In this document: positions 28,170 to 36,800 of the stretch, piece by piece
Layout of the letters: every line of letters starts with the position of its first letter
How positions within the stretch are numbered: position 1 is the first letter of the stretch
Origin: CANDYO01 sp964627795
GTDB lineage: Bacteria > Pseudomonadota > Alphaproteobacteria > Rickettsiales > CANDYO01
Direction: 5' to 3'
Assembly (NCBI GenBank): GCA_964627795.1
Contig: CAZVLF010000002.1
Location: 62,001 to 126,000 of the forward strand
DNA length: 64,000 nt
The notes under the pieces: model-generated
The model's database searches: none
The model's input: only the letters and a program-made list of their open reading frames with translations
What the model was told of the DNA's origin: nothing
Made by a program: the position numbers and the translations under genes

Positions 28170-28775
28170 TTATTTTAAAGATGTTAGTTTATCTAATAAT
28201 TCTCTAAAAGAACTTTCAGAGAAAATCTTTTCCTGTTTTCCATTTACAAAAAAAGTAGGGGTTCCATTGATATTAAAGTTAGTGCGAGCTAAATCAGTTC
28301 TTGTTTTCATGCTTTGCTCTAGATTTTGATCATTAACGCATCTATCAAAATTATCAGGATTCATACCTCCAAGAGTTGCAATATTTTTTAAAATATTTAA
28401 ATAACTCTTTTGATAAGCCCAACTTGATTGCTTGTTAAGAAGAATTTTAACATAGCTTTCCTTTCTATCTTCAGGAACACATTCAAGCAACATAGTCGCT
28501 TTAACAGAAGGCATATCTAAAGCATAGCTTCTTTTTACCCATTTAACTTTTCCTGTATCAATATAATCTTTTTTAAGATTTGGAAAGCTACTGAAATAAA
28601 AGTGAGAGCAATGATGGCAGCTTAAAGAGTAAAACTCAAATACCTCAATTTTTGCATCTTTACTGCCGTAAACTATATCGGATGTATATTGTTTATGGAA
28701 TATGTTCTCAGATGTTTCTGAAGCACTAGCAATTATACTTAGAAATATAAAAAGAGAAAAAATTATTTTCTTCAT
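28170..28775 (-). CDS. DsbA-family thiol oxidoreductase, C-H-H-C active site
   Basis: A 201-residue exported thioredoxin-fold protein. A signal peptide covers residues 1-18. The active site reads S-C-H-H-C-S near residue 53, and the cis-proline loop N-G-T-P-T-F near 172. Such proteins introduce or shuffle disulfides in the periplasm. It follows the second DsbA-like gene by 6 bases on the same strand. The cysteine-rich exported domains of the first VirB6 and of the 1589-residue protein are plausible clients, as inference. Confidence 0.87.
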   Translation of the reverse strand: MKKIIFSLFIFLSIIASASETSENIFHKQYTSDIVYGSKDAKIEVFEFYSLSCHHCSHFYFSSFPNLKKDYIDTGKVKWVKRSYALDMPSVKATMLLECVPEDRKESYVKILLNKQSSWAYQKSYLNILKNIATLGGMNPDNFDRCVNDQNLEQSMKTRTDLARTNFNINGTPTFFVNGKQEKIFSESSFRELLDKLTSLK

Positions 28776-28781
28776 GGTTGA

Positions 28782-29591
28782 TTACCTTTTTTTATTTTTC
28801 CTAATTTCATTAACTTTGTTTAGCATAGAGTTAGCATCCATAGCGCCAGGGATCATTTCCTCATCAAATATAAATGCAGGTGTTCCTCTTACGCCTAATT
28901 GAACTGCAAATTCTCTTGTAGCATCTAATTCTTTTTGAATTCTAACATCATTCATTTTTTCTTTTACTTTCTTTGTCTCAAGACCCAACTTAGTTAATAA
29001 ATCATCAATATATTTATCATCATATTGACCTCCTTCTAATAAAGCGCTGTGGAAAGCAATATATTTATCTTTATTGGTTAAATAAACGGCTAATGCCATT
29101 TTAGCTAAGTCAAGAGATTGAGGCCCAAGAACAGGGAATTCTTTTATGTAAATTTTAATATTCGAATCTTTCTTTAAAAGTTCCATCACTTCATTATGGC
29201 TTTTCTTGCAGAATCCACACCTATAATCTAAGAAGGTGACTAAAACTACATCTCCTTTTGGATTGCCAATGAATGGAGCAATTTCAACTTTATTGTTTTT
29301 AAGATCTTCTTTACTTGACTTGATTTTTTCTTGAATTTCTTTTCGAGCTTCCTCTTCCATTTTTAAGCGCCATGCTTCTACAGAGTCTATTAAAGCTTTT
29401 GGGTTTTCTTTTATATAGTTAGCAACAATATCTTCGATCTCTTTTTTGTCGATAACTAACATTTGTCTAAATTCACTTTTAATCTTATGTCTTGCTCCAA
29501 ATAAGGTAATACAAGCAATAATTGCTAAAGCAATAAATACTAACAAACTATAACCACCACGATTATAGTTACTATTCCTATTAAGCTTCAT
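28782..29591 (-). CDS. DsbA-family thiol oxidoreductase with ScsC/Com1-type N-terminal domain
   Basis: A 269-residue exported thioredoxin-fold protein. One N-terminal hydrophobic segment (about 13-30) acts as anchor or signal. A charged helical domain (45-100; I-V-A-N-Y-I-K-E-N-P-K-A-L-I) matches the oligomerising start of ScsC/Com1-like proteins. The active site is R-C-G-F-C-K near residue 125 and the cis-proline loop R-G-T-P-A-F near 236. The other DsbA-like gene follows after 6 bases, so two different thiol oxidoreductases are made together. Confidence 0.88.
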   Translation of the reverse strand: MKLNRNSNYNRGGYSLLVFIALAIIACITLFGARHKIKSEFRQMLVIDKKEIEDIVANYIKENPKALIDSVEAWRLKMEEEARKEIQEKIKSSKEDLKNNKVEIAPFIGNPKGDVVLVTFLDYRCGFCKKSHNEVMELLKKDSNIKIYIKEFPVLGPQSLDLAKMALAVYLTNKDKYIAFHSALLEGGQYDDKYIDDLLTKLGLETKKVKEKMNDVRIQKELDATREFAVQLGVRGTPAFIFDEEMIPGAMDANSMLNKVNEIRKNKKR

Positions 29592-29680
29592 AAAATTCCT
29601 CTTTTAATTAAATTTTAACTAAATATTTGTAACTTAAAATAAAATAGTTGTAAAATAAATTTTCTAAAAATCTTATAAAC

Positions 29681-30652
29681 TTAAGAAGCTTTTATAGGTC
29701 TATTAAGAAGCGCGTGAATTGTTTTTTCAATGTCATGGTTTTGATATAAAATATTATATATTGCCTCAATTACTGGAACTTCTACTCCATAATTTTTAGC
29801 AAGATTATAGATTGATTCTGCGGTGAAAAAACCTTCTACTAAGTTGCCATTTGAGTTTTTATCTCCATTAGCAAGAGCAATGCCATAAGAGGTATTACGG
29901 GAGGTTGAACTGCTGCAAGTTAGGTTAAGATCACCTATTCCTGCGGGTGAAAATATAGTATCAACCAACCCTCCTTTAGCTGAAATGAGGCTATTTATAT
30001 CACATATTCCTCGAGAAAAGATTGCAGATTTTGCGTTTTCTCCTAAATTCTTGCCAATTGCTATACCGGTGGCTATTGCTAAAACATTTTTGGCTGCACC
30101 AATTATTTGGGTTCCAATTATATCTTGGTTAGGATAAATTCTAAAATTTGAGCTAGAAAGATTTTTTGCAAGATTTATGCTTAATTCTCTATCTGAACAA
30201 GCTAAACTAGCTATTGCAGGGAGCCCTTGTGCCACTTCACGAGCAAAATTGGGGCCTGAGAGAACTGCAATAGGGTTATTAGGTAAAATATCTTCAACCA
30301 CTTCACTAAGTAATTTTAAAGTTTTTTGTTCAATTCCTTTGGCACATATAATTAAAATTTTATCAGATGAAAGATTAAGATGAGCCAAGTCTTGGCATAA
30401 TTGACGAATATTTTGTGAAGGAATAGTTAATAAAAGAGCTTCATTATTTAGAATAGATTTCAAATTATTTGAGCCTTTAATTGATTCTGGGAAAAGAATA
30501 TCAGGAAGATAAATCTTGTTTGTATGTTTATTATTTAATTCTATGGTAGTATTATTATTTCGAGACCAAATAGTTACTTTATTTTTTGCTCTATGGCATA
30601 TAAGTGCTAATGCACTTCCCCATGAACCACTTCCTAATACTGCAATTTCCAT
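29681..30652 (-). CDS. gpsA: Glycerol-3-phosphate dehydrogenase (NAD(P)+)
   Basis: A 323-residue enzyme that reduces dihydroxyacetone phosphate to glycerol-3-phosphate for phospholipid synthesis. The Rossmann start V-L-G-S-G-S-W-G-S-A-L is at residue 5, V-L-S-G-P-N-F-A-R-E near 137, the lysine of G-A-A-K-N-V-L-A near 187, and G-D-L-N-L-T-C near 248 with the R-N-T-S-Y-G segment. All are the GpsA signatures. It stands alone; the neighbour on the right is divergent. Confidence 0.95.
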   Translation of the reverse strand: MEIAVLGSGSWGSALALICHRAKNKVTIWSRNNNTTIELNNKHTNKIYLPDILFPESIKGSNNLKSILNNEALLLTIPSQNIRQLCQDLAHLNLSSDKILIICAKGIEQKTLKLLSEVVEDILPNNPIAVLSGPNFAREVAQGLPAIASLACSDRELSINLAKNLSSSNFRIYPNQDIIGTQIIGAAKNVLAIATGIAIGKNLGENAKSAIFSRGICDINSLISAKGGLVDTIFSPAGIGDLNLTCSSSTSRNTSYGIALANGDKNSNGNLVEGFFTAESIYNLAKNYGVEVPVIEAIYNILYQNHDIEKTIHALLNRPIKAS

Positions 30653-30778
30653 ATCTAACGACCAATTTATTTAAGATATCAAGATTATAAATTAATAACA
30701 GACCTAAGACAAATAAAATTAATTTGCAATTTTTCTTTGCATATATATATTTACTCAAAACTACTCTTTTACTATATA

Positions 30779-31303
30779 ATGCTTCGCTATTTTAAATTTT
30801 TATTACTTCTTTCTTTATCTTGCTGTAGTGATGCTATTGTTAATCATGCTATAAACGAGAAAAACACCAAATTTAAATTAAATGATTATAGCCAAGTGTT
30901 AGTTCAGGATTATTCTGATGAGAAAACAAGACGAAAAGTTAAATCTTACAATAGAAAATTAGCTGAAAATATATATGACTTAATTGAAGAAAAGAATATT
31001 TTCCCTCAATTTAAGCTTAATGAAGAAAGTAAAGAAAAAGCATTAATACTAAAAGTTGAAATGGTTGATTATAAAGAATGGAGTAAAATAACCAAAACAT
31101 GGAAAAATAAAAGGTCTAAGTTGGCTTCTATTCAAGCAAAAGTTGATTTTATTGATAATCAATCTAAAATACCAATAGCCACCATTATTTTAAAGGAACA
31201 AATCTGGCCTATTTCAATATCCGGTGAACAAAATATTGATTCATTAATTGAAGATATTGCTGAGGAAGCAATAAATGAATTAATATTATTAAAAGTAAAA
31301 TAA
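30779..31303 (+). CDS. Hypothetical lipoprotein, 174 aa
   Basis: Not recognised. I place the start at ATG 30779, since it opens a signal peptide with a lipobox (L-L-L-L-S-L-S-C-C); an upstream ATG at 30737 would add a poor 14-residue extension. The mature part is mixed alpha/beta in feel, with K-A-L-I-L-K-V-E-M-V-D-Y-K and A-S-I-Q-A-K-V-D-F-I, resembling a small periplasmic beta domain. It is followed after 27 bases by an acidic protein gene. Confidence 0.6.
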   Translation: MLRYFKFLLLLSLSCCSDAIVNHAINEKNTKFKLNDYSQVLVQDYSDEKTRRKVKSYNRKLAENIYDLIEEKNIFPQFKLNEESKEKALILKVEMVDYKEWSKITKTWKNKRSKLASIQAKVDFIDNQSKIPIATIILKEQIWPISISGEQNIDSLIEDIAEEAINELILLKVK

Positions 31304-31330
31304 TAATTTTTATATTTAGGAGAATTTTTT

Positions 31331-31975
31331 ATGAAAAGAGATATGCAAAAAAATAATTTTTTTGGGCAGTCACTTGAAGCTATTTATTATGCTTTAATGT
31401 TTGTATTAGCTTATATTTTTAATATAAGACCAACAGAACATAGATTAAATGATAATGGCTCTCACAACAATTCATGCTGTGCTAATCATCAGAATAAGGA
31501 AAAAGAAGATGATGAAGATGAAAAAAAATCAGAAAGTGATATAAATACAACTTCTAGTGAAACAAAGGAAGAAGATGCTTCATTAAAGGATGAAGAAGAG
31601 GATAGACAATCAACGGGAACTGGTGAAGATTTATCTGATGGAAAAACTCATTATTATACTGTGGCAAATTCTAGTGAAGATCTGACTTCAGCGCTTATCT
31701 ACCCAGAGCAAGAAGTTGAAAATATAGTTGTAAGAGGAAGAAGAGAGTCAATTGATTTAACTTTTGTGGCTCAAAATATGGAGGTTACGGTTGATGAAGG
31801 AGAAGAAACTGAAGATGAAGAACAATCTGATGCTCCAACTGTTGACGCAGTAGTTGATGAAAAAGAGATAGGAGACGGTGAAGTAGATTGTCCTGATGAT
31901 CAGCAACAACTTATAATACCTACGCTTAATCCTGAGCTAGCAGGAATAGTAGAAAATATTACTAATGAGGCCTAA
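31331..31975 (+). CDS. Hypothetical acidic membrane-anchored protein, 214 aa
   Basis: Not recognised. A ribosome site AGGAG stands 8 bases before the ATG. One hydrophobic helix (about residues 13-32) is followed by about 170 residues that are very rich in Glu and Asp (E-D-D-E-D-E-K-K-S; E-E-T-E-D-E-E-Q-S), with almost no predicted fold. A single-pass anchor plus a disordered acidic tail is seen in some surface or secreted proteins of intracellular bacteria. Function unknown. A strong terminator follows. Confidence 0.6.
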   Translation: MKRDMQKNNFFGQSLEAIYYALMFVLAYIFNIRPTEHRLNDNGSHNNSCCANHQNKEKEDDEDEKKSESDINTTSSETKEEDASLKDEEEDRQSTGTGEDLSDGKTHYYTVANSSEDLTSALIYPEQEVENIVVRGRRESIDLTFVAQNMEVTVDEGEETEDEEQSDAPTVDAVVDEKEIGDGEVDCPDDQQQLIIPTLNPELAGIVENITNEA

Positions 31976-31980
31976 TATAA

Positions 31981-32010
31981 GGCTGCCAAATTTTTATGGC
32001 AGCCATTTTT
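31981..32010 (+). terminator. Intrinsic terminator
   Basis: GGCTGCCA (31981-31988) pairs perfectly with TGGCAGCC (31997-32004) over an 8-base loop and is followed by ATTTTT. It begins 5 bases after the stop of the acidic protein gene and ends that transcript. Confidence 0.85.
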
Positions 32011-32087
32011 AAAATTGTTAATATATTTTTTTACTATTATATTATATAAAGATTTCCAATTACTTTATTTACAACCTATAAGATAAA

Positions 32088-33083
32088 ATGAAAAAAATTG
32101 TTTTTACTATATTTTTATTATTAAAATCTAATTTATCTTTTGCTAATGAAAATAATTTAGCCGAAGGAGAAATTGCTAAATTTAGCAATCTTTTAGTAGG
32201 AAAAAATGTGCTTGAAACAGAATATAACAAGTTTTTTAACAATAATTATAATTTATTTAAACAAGAATTTATTGAGCCTATTTCTGATTTTTCTCAAAAA
32301 TATATAACCTCAGATTACAAAGTTTTATTTTATCCTTTTGCAGGGGCTGATATAACTTACCCATTATTGCTTTTTCCAAATGTTGAAAAAATAGTTTTAG
32401 TTGGATTAGAGTTTCCCGGGCACCCAGAAGTTGTAAGAAAGAAATTTAATTTACAGCAATTTAGGCCTCAGGTAGAAGGTTTTTTCCAAAGTGGATTTTT
32501 TAAAACTATGAAAATGTCTGCTCAAATGCATTACAACCAGGGTGTCATTCCTATGCTAGTTGCACAAATTTCTCTTTTAAAAGGAGAAATAACTAATATT
32601 AAAAAAGTTCATGAGCCATATAAAGGAATTAAAATAGAATTCAAGCATAATGAAAAAAATAAAGAAGTTATCTATTTCAAAGCAAATTTAGATGACTCGA
32701 ATGATAAGCAAAAGTTTTTTGAATTTATTAAGGATAATTCTTTAATAGAGAATTGTATGCTTAAGGCTTCATCTTACAAGCTACATCAGCCAGAATTTAA
32801 ACAGTTAAAGCAATTTATTTTAGATAGTTGCTTGCTAATATTGCAAGATGATACAGGTGTTCCATTAAAAAATTTATTTCATCAAAAAGAAGAAATAAAA
32901 GTTTTTGGAAGCTATGTTAGACCTTATGGTGAGGAATTTAATCCATATTATCAGCAAGATTTAGCTCATTTATTCTCAAAAAGAAACGAGGTGGTGAATT
33001 TAAATTTTTGTTACGGGTATGGGTGCAAAAAAGTGGAAACTAATTTATTATTATGGAAAAGAGGTTCTAAATTGGTTAATTAA
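32088..33083 (+). CDS. Hypothetical exported protein, 331 aa
   Basis: A signal peptide spans residues 1-19 (ends L-S-F-A-N). The segment L-F-Y-P-F-A-G-A-D-I-T-Y-P-L-L-L-F-P-N-V, then L-V-G-L-E-F-P-G (about 82-113), recalls a motif Y-P-F-x-G-x-D ... F-P-N ... G-L-E-P-x-G that I associate with uncharacterised exported proteins of several bacteria; I cannot verify that here. Two cysteines occur close together near the C-terminus (C-Y-G-Y-G-C). It is a single gene after a terminator and likely periplasmic. No function is proposed. Confidence 0.6.
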   Translation: MKKIVFTIFLLLKSNLSFANENNLAEGEIAKFSNLLVGKNVLETEYNKFFNNNYNLFKQEFIEPISDFSQKYITSDYKVLFYPFAGADITYPLLLFPNVEKIVLVGLEFPGHPEVVRKKFNLQQFRPQVEGFFQSGFFKTMKMSAQMHYNQGVIPMLVAQISLLKGEITNIKKVHEPYKGIKIEFKHNEKNKEVIYFKANLDDSNDKQKFFEFIKDNSLIENCMLKASSYKLHQPEFKQLKQFILDSCLLILQDDTGVPLKNLFHQKEEIKVFGSYVRPYGEEFNPYYQQDLAHLFSKRNEVVNLNFCYGYGCKKVETNLLLWKRGSKLVN

Positions 33084-33240
33084 TTTAATTAGTCTCAATA
33101 AATTTAGAGCCTTGAAGCATTGTTGCAACAATAAAATTTAGCTTATACAGACAGAAAAAATTTTTTCTATTAAAATTTTGCAATTAACCATTTATTAACC
33201 TATTTTGATATAAAATATTTATGAAAAATTAGGAAATTTT

Positions 33241-33552
33241 ATGTTATTAAGATTAAATTGGAAAAGTTTTATCTTAACCTTTATATATGTATCGTTAATT
33301 GGATATTTTTGCTTTCATATGTTTAGTGGGAGTAGAGGGATTATTACTTATTTTAAACTTAACAGTCAAATTTCTCTGCTGCAATCTGAATTAGAAATGG
33401 TTAGGGCTGAAAGACTAACTATTGAACATAAAGCTAATCTTTTAAAATGTGACTCATTAGACTTAGATCTTTTAGAAGAACAAGCAAAAGAAATTTTAGG
33501 CTTTGCAAAGCCTCAAGAAAGCTTATTTATTAGAGATTCTCAAGTTGAGTAG
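33241..33552 (+). CDS. DivIC/FtsB-family septum formation initiator
   Basis: A 103-residue bitopic protein: one N-terminal helix (about 9-28), then a coiled coil (L-N-S-Q-I-S-L-L-Q-S-E-L-E-M-V-R-A-E-R) and the family end L-D-L-L-E-E-Q-A-K-E-I-L-G-F-A-K-P. These proteins link divisome parts at the septum. The length and order are typical of the alphaproteobacterial form. It stands alone with an A/T-rich promoter region before it. Confidence 0.85.
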   Translation: MLLRLNWKSFILTFIYVSLIGYFCFHMFSGSRGIITYFKLNSQISLLQSELEMVRAERLTIEHKANLLKCDSLDLDLLEEQAKEILGFAKPQESLFIRDSQVE

Positions 33553-33862
33553 TCTTTAGTAAATATATTTTCCCTGGTAAGTGTTTATCAATAAAAGCTT
33601 CAATGTTTAAATAATGCTGGATCCTTCGTTGTTATTTAACAGTGAGGAATGTTTTTAATTTCTGCTTAATACTAATCTTATCATCCTGGGAATGATCCAG
33701 GAATATGTCAACAACTTATATATTTTGATAACACTGGATTTTTCACTATGTTCAAAATGATGACATCGAACCATCAGCATACAAAAATTAAAAACTTATA
33801 GCCTTTTTTAAGCCATACAACTTGCCATCCGTATAAAAAAATCTATATTTTAGTTACATATT
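33553..33862. other. Gene-free stretch with a degenerate palindromic repeat
   Basis: No reading frame is convincing. About 33613-33765 holds repeated pieces C-T-G-G-A-T and T-C-C-T-G-G/C-C-A-G-G-A that look like the remains of a dispersed palindromic element; the rest is plain AT-rich spacer between convergent genes. Confidence 0.5.
33613..33765. repeat. Possible decayed palindromic repeat element
   Basis: TCCTGG (33684-33689) and CCAGGA (33697-33702) form an inverted repeat, flanked by ATGCTGGATCC (33614-33624) and CACTGGATT (33732-33740). The texture (CTGGAT ... AATGATGACA) recalls Rickettsia-type dispersed palindromic repeats in a mutated form. Only one copy lies in the window, so the call rests on resemblance. 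Confidence 0.3.
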
Positions 33863-36800
33863 TTATTGATTGCATAACTTATAGTCATTTGGCCCATTCC
33901 ATAAAAACATTTGTGGGTTCATTGCGCTATTGCCAGAAACATAATTATCTATGGTGACGTACATACCACATCTTGTTTGTCTTCTACCATTATCTTTATT
34001 ACCACCATCATATTGAGTTTGAACATATAGTCTTGAAAGATATGTATTGCTTGTATCATCCTCTTTAGCATCATTATTATTAGGCCCATCTATATCTAAT
34101 GGAATAGGGAAAAATGTGGAAGTAGTAATAGAACTTGAGTAATTGACATTTGTTCTATAAGCATGCAAAGCACACTGATTTGTTAAAGGAGTATTATAAG
34201 TTGGTAACACACCATTAGGTATTCTTGCTATATAATTTTCTAAAGATTCTTTTTGGCTTGATCCAATATATCCACCATTGGATGTGCTATATGGGTAAGG
34301 ATATACAGTATCATAAAAATAATTACCATTTGAGGTGTCATAAAAATAGTATCCGGTGAAGCTATATTTTACATTTACACTTTCTGCTGTGGAAATTGAT
34401 GTAGCAAAAGGAGGATCTCCAGGAGTGGGAGCGTCTGCACTAGAAAAGCCATTTGCTGAAGTATCTACCACTATTCCATGATAGATAGGATGGTTATATA
34501 ATTGAGAAGGTGATACATTATTATATATAGTAGTTTTAGGGTCAAAAGTACCGTCTCTTGTTCCTTGATTGCTAGAAGTTAAAGATTGAGTAGTATAGGC
34601 TTCATATGCAATTATATTTGACTGCATTATATAAGCATTATTTCTATAATCTGTTCTTGTATCAGCATTAAGATCAACAAGTGAGAAAGAAATTTTTGAA
34701 TTATATTTACATATTTTCATTCCTACTTTCACAGTTGAATCAACAGTGGCATTTACATTTCCATTAAGATCATAAACATAGCATCCATTATAATCTGATA
34801 AAGTATGGTTTTGTGGCAAGTTAGTTGAGCTAGCAAATAACCAATTGAGGTCATAATTTGTCCATAGGTAGTTCCAATTAGCTTGAGTTAAATATAACAT
34901 TTCTTGATCACCATTAGTTGTTGTTCTAGGTGTTCTACTTAAACTCATATCACTGCTTGGGTTGTAGCTTTTACAACTGTTGTAGTATTCGTTAGAGTTT
35001 AACCAAGGATCAGGAGGAACATCAGTTGAAGGAGACCAATCTTTGACAACATTATAAAAGGCTTCAGTGTTTCTTTGTTTAGGAACAAAAGAATTACGGT
35101 AATAATAATTAACACCAAAATGATTGAAAATTGCTCCTTGATATTTAGAAATTCCATATAAGAATTGTCCAGGCCACCATGAAGGATATGCAACACATGG
35201 ATTAGTTACTGGACCCCAACCAATAGTATATTTGGGGCATCCATTAGCTGTTTTTCCTGAAGTAGTTATGACTTGCTCATATCCATTATCAATATAAGTG
35301 CATGATCTTGTTGGGTTAAGGTTATTTTTTTTATTAGCACCTGAAATGCAGGTACCGGTAACATTTATATTAGAATCTCCTAAAGAAGTTGCTGGCCAAT
35401 TAGCATAACCATCATTTCCAGCACCTGATTGTGCTGTGTTAACATGAGATATTGCTGGGCATGAAGGTTGAGGTATAGGAGCACATAAACCAAGTTCTAC
35501 AGAGTTGGCTGGTCTTAATATATAGCAAGGGCAATTACTTCCATTACAAGTATTACCACCGTTTGAAGTATAATATAAATCTGGGCAAGCAGAGCTTCCA
35601 GAAATTGGATATGTTCTTCCATTGGAGTCTACATAAAATGTTGAGTTATTGGTAGTTGCTGGAGTTGAAAATGCATATTCACAGCCAGTGATTGTACATT
35701 TTCCAGACGATGTTAGTAAATCGGAGCAATTAGTATTGCAATTACTTTTACAGGTACATTTAATTTGCGTTGGAGTAAACGGATTGTTACATGTTCCATC
35801 AGCAAGGCAAGGAGCTGAACATGTATAATCCGAACTAGTTGTACAAATATCATTGACCATGTAGCTTCCATTTTGTAAATATCCGTAGGAAATACTAGGG
35901 TTATAAGTGGTTTTTAGGAATGCTTTATCACATCCACTATTAGAACATTGATACATTCCTGCATAGGGTCCTGAAGTAGTAGGAGTTGTTTGACACTTGC
36001 CATCAGAGCATTGATAGTTATCTCCCTTGCAATAACAAGTGGTAGGAACAGATGAATTTTCAGTAGGTGTTCCATCAGCAATACATGTTTTAGTGGATGG
36101 TTCATTAGTGCAGTTTAAATTTTCTATAAATCCAAAGGTGCTATCATAACTTCCAATAGCAACCTTTTTATCAACAGCAGAAGTATTATATTGATAATTT
36201 GTGCTAGGGTTAAAAAATTGAGTAAGAACTTGGTTTGGGCTTGCTGAATTATATGGTGGAATTACTCTATCGCTAGTAATGTTACTAGCTGTGACAGAGC
36301 TTGGTGAACCGGAAGTTCCTTTAAAAATAGCTTTTGCAACAACTTTTTTGCTTTGATCTATATAGCCGTTAAGACAAATTTGAGATGCTCCTCGGCAATA
36401 AGCTCCATTAGCAAATTGAGCCCCTGCTCCATATAAATTGGTAGAAGAGTAGTTAGGCGTAATATTTGGTGAGCTATTATCTGAAACATTACGATTATAT
36501 ATATCAGTAACATAAGCAGAAAATACTTGTAAGCCATATAAGCTGCAATCTCTAGACTCACTTGGTACTTCGCTTGAAGAGGATATGTCATCGCTTATAC
36601 AAGAAAAAGAAGGTGGATAATAAGTGGCATGAGTTCCGCTACTAGTGTCAACGACTTCAGTATCAACTTGAATTATTCCAGTTCGGGGACCACTTTTATA
36701 GTCAGCTGAAGAAGATCCTACAGAAAACATCATTCTTGGTTTTGATGTTATTTTACCTAAACTTGTGCTTGCAGGGCAGGTTGCAGAACCATAACATGGA

